From positions 1 to 64,000 of IMG/VR virus record IMGVR_UViG_3300032298_001038: DNA of 64,000 nucleotides. The stretch is one strand, 5' to 3'. Source of the stretch: a virus. Under the pieces are notes generated by a model that did not search any database, was not told where the DNA came from, and worked only from the letters and a program-made list of their open reading frames with translations. The position numbers and the translations under genes were made by a program. Shown here in pieces: positions 47,950-57,009 of the stretch. The stretch's first letter is position 1. Each line of letters begins with the position of its first letter.

Positions 47950-50319
47950 TTACAGGCCAAATTGCGCCCGCAACCACGCATTTGCAACGGGATTTTGGGC
48001 TGTTTCTTCCGGCTCCGCGTCCAAAATACTTGATATCTTTACGCTCGGACCCTCGGGCGGAGGAGCGCCACCTTCTTCACGGAGAATGCGCCGGAACGCC
48101 TCGTTGATCTCTTCTTTCTCCGCGGTGAGTCGTTCCAGTACTTCGTCGCCGGTGCGCTGGCGTTTGGCGCCGAATAAATACTTCCCGATCAGGCCCGGCT
48201 CAGTCGATTCGGTGAGGTACCGCCGGACAAGCACGTTGCGCAGGTCTTCAGGCAGTCCCGCGTGGCTGTCAAAGCGCAGACCACGGCCGCGGGCTTGTTG
48301 GCTGCGGGCTTCGTTCCAGTGCGGGTCCAGAAGTTGAATTAAACTCGTGCCCTTCGTGCTAATCCCTTCCGCCGCGGCCGGCCCGAGAAGCAGGGCTTTG
48401 CTGCGCCCTTCGTTGTAGTCTTTCAGGGCTTTCTGCCGGTCTTTCAAGGGGATGCCGCCATGAAACACGCCATACGGAATCTTGTCCCGTTCAAGGGCCG
48501 CAGCATAGGGGTTCACGCCCGAATCAATGAAGTTCGAGTAGATGATGGCTTTCTTGCGCGGGTCTGATTTAATCGTCTCTTGAAAGTCCTGATACGCCTT
48601 TTGCATCTTGCTGGACTGCTCGAACGCCTTGATCGGATTCTTGTCTTTGCGGAACGCCTGCGTGGACAAACTCACTTGGCGCAGGCCGTTCAAGAACGAG
48701 TTCATCTTGGCCAGTTCTTCGCGCGACAGTGGGAACTCTTGGTCTAACTTCCACAAGAAGCCGGGCGGAATGCGCGTGCGAATGGCGTTCTGAATCTTCT
48801 GCTGTGCGTCGGACATCGGCACGCGCACGATCTCTTCATTAACGTTCACGCCTTCAGGAGTCTTGCTGGGGTGATAGTCCACTTTGCCCTTGAGCAGTTC
48901 ACGCAGTTCGTCTTCGTTCTTGACGTAGGCTTTCTCGCCCGGCTTTGCGCCCCTGAACCAACCCAACCAGCCCGGGCCGACTTTCTTGTAGCCCACGTAC
49001 TTCTCTTCGAACTGCTCCGGAGAAATCTTCTGGTTGTTCAGCATCGAGAGCAGGCTGGCCAAGTCGGTCGGCGCATTGGTGATCGGCGTGCCCGTGAGCA
49101 AGAGTAAACGCTTGGCTTGGCGCGCGGCCTCTGTAGCCGCGCGGGTGCTGGCGGCGTCGGGATTACGTAACCGGGCAGCCTCGTCCATGATCAGCGTGTC
49201 GGGCGGCTTCTTGAACTGCTTGCCCAAACCCAACCCGGTGTAACTCATGATCTCAGGCTTGGACCCGGTCGTGAACTTGTCGATCTCTTTCTGGAAGTTC
49301 GCGCGCAGACTCGCCGGGACCACGACGCCGTAGTCTTCTTGATATTTTTGTTTGGCGGCTTCGGCAGCAGCAATAGCCGAGAGAGACTTGCCGGACCCTA
49401 GGCCGTGATAGACCAGTAAGCGCGGGTCGTCGCCGGTGAGTTTGTCGGCAATGCGCTGTTGGTGCTCTTGGAGTTGGACTTCTGGTAATAAGTCGGCTTG
49501 CTTTTCCGGTTGTTCGTGTTGAATGTACTTAGCCGGAATTTTCTGCGTAGTGTACTGGTCGGTCATGAGCATATTGAGCGGCCACGGAAACAACGGCTGC
49601 ACAGCAAAGTCATCAGGGAGTTCTACTTTCAAGCGCGCGTCGCCGTACCCAGAGTTCAACTGCGGATGTGTGGCTAGAAACACCCGACGTTCGTAACCCG
49701 GAATGTCGGTCGGGACGCCGGAGTCAGCCCCAGTACCAGCAAATTCCGGGTCAAGACCGCGCTCCAAAATAGACTTGAGGTTTTTGCTGGCGGTGCCGTG
49801 ATAAAACGTTTTTGCAGCCTGCTTCTGCTGCGCCAGATGCCGCTGCGTGGCTTTGGTCTTGTACGCGTCCAGCATCTCGGCAACGCGCTGCTGCTCTTCA
49901 GGCGACACGAGCGTCGTCGGGTCAATTGCCCAGTTGCGCAGCGCCCAGCCGCGTCGGGGTGTGGGGTTCTTGGCAAACGGACCGCCATGGCGGGCTTTGA
50001 AACTCAGCCAGCGCTTGATCTGCCGGGTGTCTTCGTCCGGGATTCTGCGGCCACTGGTGTAACGCTTGTACCACTGCGCCCAGCCCTTGGGATCGTGCTC
50101 GCTGACCCATTCAGGCTTCCACTCGCCAAGACTGGCTAACCGCGGGCCTTGGCCGCGGTACAGCGCGTCGTACACGCCAAGGTTCTCCAGTTGCTCCGGG
50201 GTGTAGTCCGGCGCAAACGCGGCGTCGAGAGCCTGCAACTTCTCCGTGGCTGTCTTCAAGATAGCAGCCGGAAGATAGTCCGCGTCCAAGATAGATTTGC
50301 TGGGCTGCCTACTTGTCAT
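47950..50319 (-). CDS. SNF2-type helicase with ADP-ribosyltransferase-like domain
   Basis: A 789-residue multidomain protein. Residues 75-135 (WAQWYKRYTSGRRIPDEDTR, then FKARHGG) resemble a domain seen in giant viruses and phages (DUF5824 as I recall it). Residues 172-268 contain FYHGTASKNLKSILERGLDP and YIQHEQ, the shape of an ADP-ribosyltransferase or KptA-like domain. From residue 285 a superfamily 2 helicase follows: Walker A GLGSGKS, DEAH-type LIMDEAARLRN, LLLTGTP, and motif VI QARGRGLRF. The order suggests a DNA translocase able to modify or be regulated by NAD. AlkB and zinc proteins are neighbours. Confidence 0.8.
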   Translation of the reverse strand: MTSRQPSKSILDADYLPAAILKTATEKLQALDAAFAPDYTPEQLENLGVYDALYRGQGPRLASLGEWKPEWVSEHDPKGWAQWYKRYTSGRRIPDEDTRQIKRWLSFKARHGGPFAKNPTPRRGWALRNWAIDPTTLVSPEEQQRVAEMLDAYKTKATQRHLAQQKQAAKTFYHGTASKNLKSILERGLDPEFAGTGADSGVPTDIPGYERRVFLATHPQLNSGYGDARLKVELPDDFAVQPLFPWPLNMLMTDQYTTQKIPAKYIQHEQPEKQADLLPEVQLQEHQQRIADKLTGDDPRLLVYHGLGSGKSLSAIAAAEAAKQKYQEDYGVVVPASLRANFQKEIDKFTTGSKPEIMSYTGLGLGKQFKKPPDTLIMDEAARLRNPDAASTRAATEAARQAKRLLLLTGTPITNAPTDLASLLSMLNNQKISPEQFEEKYVGYKKVGPGWLGWFRGAKPGEKAYVKNEDELRELLKGKVDYHPSKTPEGVNVNEEIVRVPMSDAQQKIQNAIRTRIPPGFLWKLDQEFPLSREELAKMNSFLNGLRQVSLSTQAFRKDKNPIKAFEQSSKMQKAYQDFQETIKSDPRKKAIIYSNFIDSGVNPYAAALERDKIPYGVFHGGIPLKDRQKALKDYNEGRSKALLLGPAAAEGISTKGTSLIQLLDPHWNEARSQQARGRGLRFDSHAGLPEDLRNVLVRRYLTESTEPGLIGKYLFGAKRQRTGDEVLERLTAEKEEINEAFRRILREEGGAPPPEGPSVKISSILDAEPEETAQNPVANAWLRAQFGL

Positions 50320-50554
50320 AAAAGTTATCCGTGACTTTCAGCAGCGCCAGCAACCCCAGAATAGCCGAGAGCAGGCCGAGATATTTAGCCCATGTGAAGA
50401 TCGTGGCGAACCAGTAGATACCCAACCAAATCGCCATCCCCGCAACGAGAATGGCCAAGATATTAAAATGCCGCCACGCCAATACGTACGCGATCGGCCC
50501 GCAAAGAAAGACGGCGCAGAACAGGCCGAAGACTAACAGCGCCAGACTCTCCAT
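50309..50554 (-). CDS. Small polytopic membrane protein, 81 aa
   Basis: The likely start is ATG 50554 (MESLALLVFGLFC); the upstream ATG at 50584 adds ten residues and lies in the preceding small gene. Three hydrophobic helices are visible. Its final codons overlap the helicase start (TTTTATGACAAG). No family recognised. Confidence 0.6.
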   Translation of the reverse strand: MESLALLVFGLFCAVFLCGPIAYVLAWRHFNILAILVAGMAIWLGIYWFATIFTWAKYLGLLSAILGLLALLKVTDNFYDK

Positions 50555-50556
50555 GA

Positions 50557-50652
50557 CTAGCCTCGCAGATACAGCAGAAACCACGTCAACGTTCCGGCCA
50601 TGGTTGCCGCCAGCGTTGCCATCGTGAACAGGAATGTGTTTAAGTGCTTCAT
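50557..50652 (-). CDS. Tiny membrane peptide, 31 aa
   Basis: ATG 50652 follows GGAGGCGACC, and the frame encodes one hydrophobic helix (NTFLFTMATLAATMAGTLTW) ending YLRG. A good ribosome site supports translation. The role is unknown. Confidence 0.55.
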   Translation of the reverse strand: MKHLNTFLFTMATLAATMAGTLTWFLLYLRG

Positions 50653-50664
50653 GGTCGCCTCCAG

Positions 50665-51531
50665 TTATTTGGGGTCATCGGGCAGTTTGAACTCGACTAC
50701 TTCGAAGTCCAAGGCTGCTCCCGTTGTCGCCCGTGCGGCCAGCGCCAGTTCGTACTTCTCGATCTGCGATTCTACCCAATTGGCGTATAAACTGACACGG
50801 GTAAATGCACTTTCGTCGCCATACGTGCCGTCGGGTTTCTTATCAACCGCCATGAGAAAAGAGTTAATACCGGCGAGTTCATTGCCGATAAACATCCCGC
50901 CGCCCGAGTCGCCCGGCGAGATCATAAACTCCAGCGGAAACCGCCCAGCACCCGTGGTGGGCTTGCAGACTAATACCCCACGCTCCGTGCCTTCGACAGC
51001 GTTATGCCCAGCCCGTTTCTTGCCGTCAGAGAGCGTGCAGCCGGTGTGAAACGTGCCCGTCAGGCCGTAGCCGGCAATGGTGATCGCCTTGCCCAGTTCG
51101 TCCTGCTTTTTGTACAGCGCCGGGTAAAAGTCCAGTTTAAAATCCTTGGGCGAGTAGCACAGCGCCAGATCGTAAAAGCCGATGTTATCGCCATTAAATT
51201 CCTTGGGTACGATGACGTCGTTGAGCACGTACACGTCGTCGTTGTCTTTGATCACCGCATGAACCGTGGCGCCTTCGACCACGTGGGCGGCGGTGAGCAC
51301 CCAATTGGGCCTAATGATTACGGCCGACCCGTACTGGACGGCCGGCCGTGTCTTGCCCGTGTCTGTGTCAGGAATCTCGCTAATCGCCCGGTAGCGGACG
51401 ACCGACGGAAACTGCTTGCCAAAATCTTGGTACTTGCTGTCGGGCGTGTTCGGGTCGCGGGTTCCGGCGTGTAGCCCGTCAAGTGCCGACAGAAAAAATA
51501 ACAACGTTGTCAGTAGTGCGCGAATAAACAT
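50665..51531 (-). CDS. Trypsin-like serine protease, secreted
   Basis: A 288-residue protein with a hydrophobic signal peptide (RALLTTLLFFLSALDGLHAG) and a chymotrypsin-fold catalytic triad: H83 in VLTAAHVV, D121 in GFYDLALCYS, S209 in SPGDSGGGMF. It is probably exported to the periplasm or outside. GGAGGT precedes the ATG. Phage-encoded trypsin-like enzymes are rare; it could open host surface proteins, process particle proteins, or act at lysis. The neighbour upstream is PhoH. Confidence 0.92.
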   Translation of the reverse strand: MFIRALLTTLLFFLSALDGLHAGTRDPNTPDSKYQDFGKQFPSVVRYRAISEIPDTDTGKTRPAVQYGSAVIIRPNWVLTAAHVVEGATVHAVIKDNDDVYVLNDVIVPKEFNGDNIGFYDLALCYSPKDFKLDFYPALYKKQDELGKAITIAGYGLTGTFHTGCTLSDGKKRAGHNAVEGTERGVLVCKPTTGAGRFPLEFMISPGDSGGGMFIGNELAGINSFLMAVDKKPDGTYGDESAFTRVSLYANWVESQIEKYELALAARATTGAALDFEVVEFKLPDDPK

Positions 51532-51607
51532 GCGGCACCTCCATGTGATAGAAAGCCATGGGTCCCGTTGTTTATTTTACTTTCCGCACTCCGCAAATTG
51601 TTAACTT

Positions 51608-52339
51608 TTACAGCCGCCGCAGAATTTGCGCGACCAACGGGTGTCGCACGACGTCTCCGGGGGCGAATTCGTGGACGCCAATGCCCCTGACGCCGCGCAA
51701 CTTATTGACGACTTCGAGCAGGGCCACGCCGTCCGGACGATGGCCGCCGGGAAGATCACTCTGCTGCGGGTCGCCTGTGACGATGACCTTGGTATTGACT
51801 CCGACGCGCGTCAGAAAGAGTTTCAGTTGCGTGTAGTGCGCGTTCTGGGCCTCGTCGAAAATACAGATAGCATTGTTGAACGTCCGGCCGCGCATGTAGC
51901 ACAGCGGCGCGAGCACGACCGCCTTGTTGATCGCCTCGCGGGCCGCTGACTGCTTGCCCAGCATCTCGTCCATCGCGTCGTACAGCGGCTGCATGTACGG
52001 GTTGACTTTCTCGCCGAACGAGCCGGGCAGAAAGCCCAACTTCTCGCCCGCTTCGACGATCGGCCGGGTGAGCACGATCTTCTCGCACTGCTTGGCGAGC
52101 ACCGCTTTGATCGCGTGCGCCATGGCCAGAAACGTCTTGCCCGAACCAGCCGAGCCGAGCAAGAACGTGATGTCGTTTTCTTCGACGAGTTTAACTGCGG
52201 CTTCTTGTGATTTCGTGCGCCAAACAATCTCAACCGACGAAGAAACATTTTGCTCTTGCTTGGTTCTCCGCGTCTGTTTCCGTTGTTCTCGCCGCGCGGC
52301 CTTGTTGGCTTTGCTGGCGACACGTTTGGCCATGGTCAC
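51608..52339 (-). CDS. phoH: PhoH-like ATPase
   Basis: A 243-residue PhoH-family ATPase/helicase-type protein found in many phages. Motifs are Walker A GSAGSGKT, Walker B CIFDEAQN and TGDPQQSDLP. The N-terminal basic arm (KRVASKANKAARREQRKQT) could bind nucleic acid. Start is GTG 52339 or ATG 52333. In phages PhoH is often associated with phosphate stress, but the activity on RNA is likely the real function. It stands at the end of a virion gene block. Confidence 0.93.
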   Translation of the reverse strand: MTMAKRVASKANKAARREQRKQTRRTKQEQNVSSSVEIVWRTKSQEAAVKLVEENDITFLLGSAGSGKTFLAMAHAIKAVLAKQCEKIVLTRPIVEAGEKLGFLPGSFGEKVNPYMQPLYDAMDEMLGKQSAAREAINKAVVLAPLCYMRGRTFNNAICIFDEAQNAHYTQLKLFLTRVGVNTKVIVTGDPQQSDLPGGHRPDGVALLEVVNKLRGVRGIGVHEFAPGDVVRHPLVAQILRRL

Positions 52340-52368
52340 GCCATCCGGGTTGTAAAACTAGTAGCAAA

Positions 52369-53163
52369 TCAGTGCTGCGTGCGTTGCGCCAGTTGGGCGC
52401 CAAAATCCTGTGCGGCCGACATCTTGCCGAAGTGGTCCATGGCTGCGCCGCCCAGACCACCAGCAATGCCGCCCATGCCAGCGCCGCGAAGAGCGCCAGA
52501 CAGCATGCCTCGGCTGCGCTTGCGGACGTTGCCGTCCTCGTCTTCGTACTCTTCTTCGCCGGGCATCATCGCGCCAGCCAGACCACCAAGGCCGGCACCG
52601 AGCAAACCGCCACCAACAGCGCTGCCAAAGCCCTGTGCGGTCTGCGGGTTCATGCCGACAGCCCCGCCCAGCGCGCCGCCAAGACGTTGTAACCCGCCAC
52701 CGATGTACGGCAGTGCGCCGCCAGCAACACCTGCCGCGCTGGTCGCCAGTCCGACCGGGTGCATCATGTACGAGCCAACGCCTTTTTGGCCCACGAGCAT
52801 ACGCGGCACTAAGTTCTTCCATGTCTTCGTCGCGTTGTTGGCGACGCTGGGCAGAATACCTGTAGTCGCGACGGCCTTGGTGCCCTGCCAGAGTTTGTTG
52901 GCGTTGCTTACTAACGACTTGCCGCCGAGACGCCACAGGCCACGGGCAAGCGCACCGTACGCTTCTTTTTCAAGACCATTATCTTCTGCGTGCACACGAG
53001 CAACCATGGCAACTTTACGCTGAAACTCGTCTTGGCTGAGCCGCTTGTGCGCCGTCGAGATCATCTTCGGCTTGATGTCGCTCGTACCCTCGCCAGCGTC
53101 GTGGACTTGCATCTTCGGCGCAGTGGTTTCGGGCGGGCAGCAGTTCTTTGTTTCGTTGCTCAT
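52369..53163 (-). CDS. Glycine-zipper virion protein, 264 aa
   Basis: An N-terminal Cys-pair region (NCCPPE) is followed by a helical segment, then a series of Gly-rich hydrophobic segments (ALPYIGGGLQRLGGALGGAVG, GSAVGGGLLGAGLGGLAGAM). An acidic loop EEEYEDEDGNVRKRSRG separates two of these, and the last is GMGGIAGGLGGAAMD. AAAGGA precedes the ATG. It probably oligomerises in membranes or packs in the particle. Paralogous in style to the neighbours at 53199-56986. Confidence 0.65.
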   Translation of the reverse strand: MSNETKNCCPPETTAPKMQVHDAGEGTSDIKPKMISTAHKRLSQDEFQRKVAMVARVHAEDNGLEKEAYGALARGLWRLGGKSLVSNANKLWQGTKAVATTGILPSVANNATKTWKNLVPRMLVGQKGVGSYMMHPVGLATSAAGVAGGALPYIGGGLQRLGGALGGAVGMNPQTAQGFGSAVGGGLLGAGLGGLAGAMMPGEEEYEDEDGNVRKRSRGMLSGALRGAGMGGIAGGLGGAAMDHFGKMSAAQDFGAQLAQRTQH

Positions 53164-53187
53164 GGTCGTTCCTTTTGATAGTTAAAT

Positions 53188-53215
53188 GCGCCCGTGATTT
53201 ACATCACGCGGGCGC
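53188..53215 (-). terminator. Hairpin at the end of the three-module zipper gene
   Basis: GCGCCCGTGAT pairs with ATCACGCGGGCGC around a 4-base loop, overlapping the stop codon; ATTTAAC follows on the minus strand. Confidence 0.5.
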
Positions 53216-55904
53216 CCATTGTGGAGTTGAAGTTCGTGGGGCCTTGGCTCAGTCCGGCCGCGGGAGACGCCGACGGCATCGGCCCGGGCGCCGGAGACTG
53301 GACCGGCATCGAGTTCTGTAATGCAGGCGCCGGAGGGACACTGGCGCCCATTGTCGCGCTGGCATCCGCCGGGCCTTGCGGAATTACCGGCGATTGCGGT
53401 GCAGGATTCTTCGCGGCTTCAGCCTTGGCGGCCTCGACCAAGTCAGGCTGCATTGTCGCGTCGGTTGAAATACCCTTTTCAGGAGACCCGGCGCCTTGCT
53501 GTTTCGAGGCCAGATGCGCCTCTAACAGCGCACGAATCTTATCGCCGCCGAAGTAGCCAGCCGCACCGCCAGCCGCCCCGCCGACGGCCGCGCCACCAGC
53601 CAAGCCACGCAGCGCGCCCATCAAACGAGACCGACGCTTACGCCGGCCAGTCATCGGGTCTGTTTCGTGTCCCGGAGCCAGCGCGCCAAACAACGCACCG
53701 CCAGCGCCGAGCGCGGCGGCACCCGCACCTGCACCAAGGCCAGCGTCGCCCAAGTTGGCTGTCTTTACTTCAGGCTTTTTCTTCTTGGCGTCGTTCTTGC
53801 CAGCACGGCTTCCCAGATACGCGGCGCCACCAAGGAGACCTGCTGTTCCCAGACCAGCCGCAGCATACGGCGTGTACTTCGAGTTCATGATCTGCTGGAG
53901 CATTCCCGGCTCATCGCGCAGCGCCATATTTCCCAGCGCGCCAAACAACGCACCGCCAGCACCAGCAGCGCCTACGCCGCCTGTGATCTTGGCCCATTGC
54001 GGCAGCGCGTTCAGGCCTTCAGCAGCCCGACCGGCGTAACCCTTCGCGGCGTCTAACCCAGTGGTTGCAGCGCCAGAAGCGTTACGCCCCAGCCGTTGCA
54101 GCCGCGCCATCATGCGGAGATACGTGCTGATGGCCTGCTTTTCCATCGGATTGTTCGTGGCCTTCGTCAACGCGTACCAGTTCATACTTGCAGCCTTGGG
54201 CATCTCGTAGTCTCCTTCGTCTTCTTCACGTTGCGGGCGCTTCTTTTTCTTGTTACGGCGCGATAAATAATCAGCCAACGCAATGGCACCCAAACCACCG
54301 GCGCCAATCGCCGCATAGGGAGCGTAGGGCTTAAGTTGGTCGAGCATGGACGGCGGCGGGGGAGCGTCGGGCTTGAGCCACTTGAGCAAGTTACTGCCCG
54401 CGCCCATGCCAGCCCCCACAGCGTCCTGACCCTTCTGGCCAATGAAACTCAGCGCACTGCCGATGCCCTTACCGGCACCGATGCCCATGCGCTTGGCGGT
54501 ATCGAGGTTCTTGTTGAAGTACTCCCAATACACCTTGTCGTTCAGTTTTTCTTCCGCCGAACGGGGCCGAGAGACAGCCCCAGTGCCAGACGACGCCGAC
54601 ATGTCGGGGATCATCGCCGGCGGACGCCACTTGCCGCCGCCACTTGCAGCCGGAGCACCAGCAGGAGCCGGCGCATCAGCCATGTTGATTGGCAGGCCAG
54701 TCGTGGGCGAGATCGGCATGCTGGCGCTCGACGGGTCAAAGCCCGGAGGCGCGCTCATGGCCAGACCGGGCGAGGGCGGAATGCTTGCGCCCATCGTGGC
54801 ACTGGTGTTCAAGTCAGCATGCTTCTTGAGCAGTTCAGCGTAAGCCGCCATCTTCTCGGCCAGCGTCAGCGTTGTGTTATTTAAAAGCGCGTGGGCTTCC
54901 TTCTTTTTCGTCGCAGGAATGTTACCGTCTTCGTCTTCTGCCGGACCCACAAGCGCGTCGGCTAACGCTTTGCCGCCAGCGTGACCAGCCATGCCGCCGA
55001 ACGTGCCACCCACGCCGGCGCCCAGCGTCGCAGCATTACCGACGTTCGACAAACCTTGGTAACTCTTCGGCGCGCCGGTCAGGCCGATGACGGCGCCGCC
55101 ACCAAGACCAGCACCCACGGGAAGTCCGGCGCCAATGCCGAGTCCAGTTCCGGCGCCCATGAGCATTCCGCGGGCCATGCCGCGCAGTTTGTTCTTGGAG
55201 GTAACCGCGCCAGCAGCACCACCCACTGCGCTCCCGAGAACGCCAGTGCGCAAAAGGTAATTCAGCAGCAATTGGGTTTCGGGTTTCATCGCCTGCTTCT
55301 CGTTCTCGCTCATGGAAACATCCTTGTTAATACTCGATGATTTGTGTCGTTCATTATAGCGGGCACGTGCATCCGCCATATCAGAAGTTCGCTTACTAAA
55401 ACGTTCCGTGGGCCTGTAATATCTGGCCCGCGCGGTGGCTACGATCTTGTTGTTATCCCAGCCCAGAAAGTCGGCTTGGTACTGCGGGTCGGCTTCTAAG
55501 TCTCGCTTCGCGGCGCCCTCGGGCATTCTCCGCATGAGTTCTTCTAAACCTTCGTTCTTGGCTTCTCGGTCCATGCCGGCTGCAATGGCGGCCAAGCCAC
55601 CGGCGCCCAAGCCGCCGATCAGCGCGCCCATTCCCGAGTAACCTTTGCCGTCTGAACCGTGTGCAGTACCACCGATTGCGCTGCCGATTCCAGCCCCAAG
55701 TAACCCCGCCGGCACGCCAAAGATCAGGCCAGTCTTCAGGGGGCTGGCCATGAGGTCGGGAATCGGCGTCCCGTAACTCTGGAAGATGCGCGGCAGCCAG
55801 CGTTTCTTGCCGGCTTCCAGTGCGTCCTCCTCGTGGGGCGCTAACGTTCGGTGCGCCGAGATGTCAGGAATACCGCTCTCGGCACGTTTAATTTTCTCAC
55901 TCAT
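53199..55904 (-). CDS. Three-module glycine-zipper protein, 901 aa
   Basis: One frame contains three blocks, each with an N-terminal charged part and several Gly/Ala-rich hydrophobic helices. Module 1 runs from residue 1 to about 197. Module 2 begins MSENEKQ (ATG 55313, with AAGGA upstream). Module 3 begins MPKAAS (ATG 54203, with AAGGAG upstream). Short phrases ATMGASIPP, ATMGASVPP and STMGARVM recur near block boundaries, like degenerate repeats. So it may give one long protein, three shorter ones, or both. It could have arisen by fusion of tandem paralogues. A membrane or genome-ejection role is inferred. Confidence 0.65.
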   Translation of the reverse strand: MSEKIKRAESGIPDISAHRTLAPHEEDALEAGKKRWLPRIFQSYGTPIPDLMASPLKTGLIFGVPAGLLGAGIGSAIGGTAHGSDGKGYSGMGALIGGLGAGGLAAIAAGMDREAKNEGLEELMRRMPEGAAKRDLEADPQYQADFLGWDNNKIVATARARYYRPTERFSKRTSDMADARARYNERHKSSSINKDVSMSENEKQAMKPETQLLLNYLLRTGVLGSAVGGAAGAVTSKNKLRGMARGMLMGAGTGLGIGAGLPVGAGLGGGAVIGLTGAPKSYQGLSNVGNAATLGAGVGGTFGGMAGHAGGKALADALVGPAEDEDGNIPATKKKEAHALLNNTTLTLAEKMAAYAELLKKHADLNTSATMGASIPPSPGLAMSAPPGFDPSSASMPISPTTGLPINMADAPAPAGAPAASGGGKWRPPAMIPDMSASSGTGAVSRPRSAEEKLNDKVYWEYFNKNLDTAKRMGIGAGKGIGSALSFIGQKGQDAVGAGMGAGSNLLKWLKPDAPPPPSMLDQLKPYAPYAAIGAGGLGAIALADYLSRRNKKKKRPQREEDEGDYEMPKAASMNWYALTKATNNPMEKQAISTYLRMMARLQRLGRNASGAATTGLDAAKGYAGRAAEGLNALPQWAKITGGVGAAGAGGALFGALGNMALRDEPGMLQQIMNSKYTPYAAAGLGTAGLLGGAAYLGSRAGKNDAKKKKPEVKTANLGDAGLGAGAGAAALGAGGALFGALAPGHETDPMTGRRKRRSRLMGALRGLAGGAAVGGAAGGAAGYFGGDKIRALLEAHLASKQQGAGSPEKGISTDATMQPDLVEAAKAEAAKNPAPQSPVIPQGPADASATMGASVPPAPALQNSMPVQSPAPGPMPSASPAAGLSQGPTNFNSTMGARVM

Positions 55905-55952
55905 GTGTGCGCCGTCCGTGGCTGCAAGACCGAAGAAAGTCCGGCGGGAAGA

Positions 55953-56348
55953 CTAGCCCTTGCCGAACAAGAATTTATCGATCTCTGGATTATAACGCGA
56001 GACCACTTGGCCCGCATAGTTCGCTAAAGCACCCGTGCCGGCGCCAATACTTCCCTGCTGGAGCGCCCCAAGCCACGGTTTAATTTTCTTCTTGGAGATC
56101 ACGCGGCCTTCGTCGTCCAAGGTCTCGTTATACCCGGGAAACATGTAGCCCTTCACGCTGCCGATTGTGCCGCCCACGCCCGCCGCAATCAGGGCTTGGC
56201 GGAGAGATTTATAGTCCGCGGGAAGCCGGGCCGCGCCTTCGTTATCGAACAAGCCGGCCAAGATGCGCGGCGCGTCAAACGGTGACAGGCTGGCGACCTT
56301 TTCGCCGAACAACCGGGCCGCATTTTTTTTGCTATCAGAAGCCAGCAT
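55953..56348 (-). CDS. Glycine-zipper protein, 131 aa
   Basis: An N-terminal helical tag (KKNAARLFGEKVASLSPFDA) resembles that of the next gene upstream (NKTAAHMFGEYVANT). A hydrophobic small-residue segment (ALIAAGVGGTIGSVKGYMF) and another (GSIGAGTGALANYAG) follow. GGAAT precedes the ATG at a distance. Probably a particle protein. Confidence 0.62.
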   Translation of the reverse strand: MLASDSKKNAARLFGEKVASLSPFDAPRILAGLFDNEGAARLPADYKSLRQALIAAGVGGTIGSVKGYMFPGYNETLDDEGRVISKKKIKPWLGALQQGSIGAGTGALANYAGQVVSRYNPEIDKFLFGKG

Positions 56349-56353
56349 AGTGA

Positions 56354-56986
56354 TTACATTCCGGCCGCGCGGCGAAGGGCGTCAAACTGGTCCCACGAAT
56401 CAGTCAGGCCCTTCCACTCGGCGGGGTTTAAGTCGCTGAACCCCACGGGCTTGACGCGCGGGACTTTCAATGTGCCCTCGGCCATGCGTTGGGCGCCGAT
56501 CGAGTTCGTAACAAGTTCTTTAATCTTGTTGCCTTGCTGGCCAAAAAACTTGCTCACGTCACCGAAAGATTCGGGGTTTATAGTCCGTGCGGCCGTGTCG
56601 CCGATCGTCCGCAGGCTATTGCGCGTATGGTTGGCGACGTAGCGCGCAGCATCAGCGCCAGCGCCGGTAGCGTTCTGGAAGCCGCCATGGACAGCCTGCA
56701 CAGCCTCGTCGGCTTGGCTTCCAATCTGGCCCAGATACTTCGTGGCAAGGTCTTTGATCTTGGACTGGTTTACGGCCTTCGCAGCCGCGGTCATGCTAAA
56801 CGGCACAGGCATTGGAGGTGGCGGCCTGCGCATCATCTTCGCAACACCGCCGAATGCTTTCCCCAGCGCCGGAGCAGCCCGAGCAGCCATCGCCAACGGA
56901 TTCGCCTGCTTCTCGGTCGTACTCACAGTGTTAGCCACATACTCGCCGAACATGTGGGCCGCGGTTTTGTTATCAAAGGCCATCAC
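56354..56986 (-). CDS. Virion-type protein with helical tag, 210 aa
   Basis: This product begins with the same FGEYVA-style tag as its neighbour, then Ala-rich helices and a PPPPMPVPF stretch, with a helical C-terminal half. It is Gly-rich but lacks the strongly hydrophobic zippers. It starts at GTG or ATG after AAGGAAT. The shared tag suggests a common assembly target. Family not recognised. Confidence 0.62.
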   Translation of the reverse strand: MMAFDNKTAAHMFGEYVANTVSTTEKQANPLAMAARAAPALGKAFGGVAKMMRRPPPPMPVPFSMTAAAKAVNQSKIKDLATKYLGQIGSQADEAVQAVHGGFQNATGAGADAARYVANHTRNSLRTIGDTAARTINPESFGDVSKFFGQQGNKIKELVTNSIGAQRMAEGTLKVPRVKPVGFSDLNPAEWKGLTDSWDQFDALRRAAGM

Positions 56987-57009
56987 TTGAATTCCTTGAA
57001 GTTGACGTG

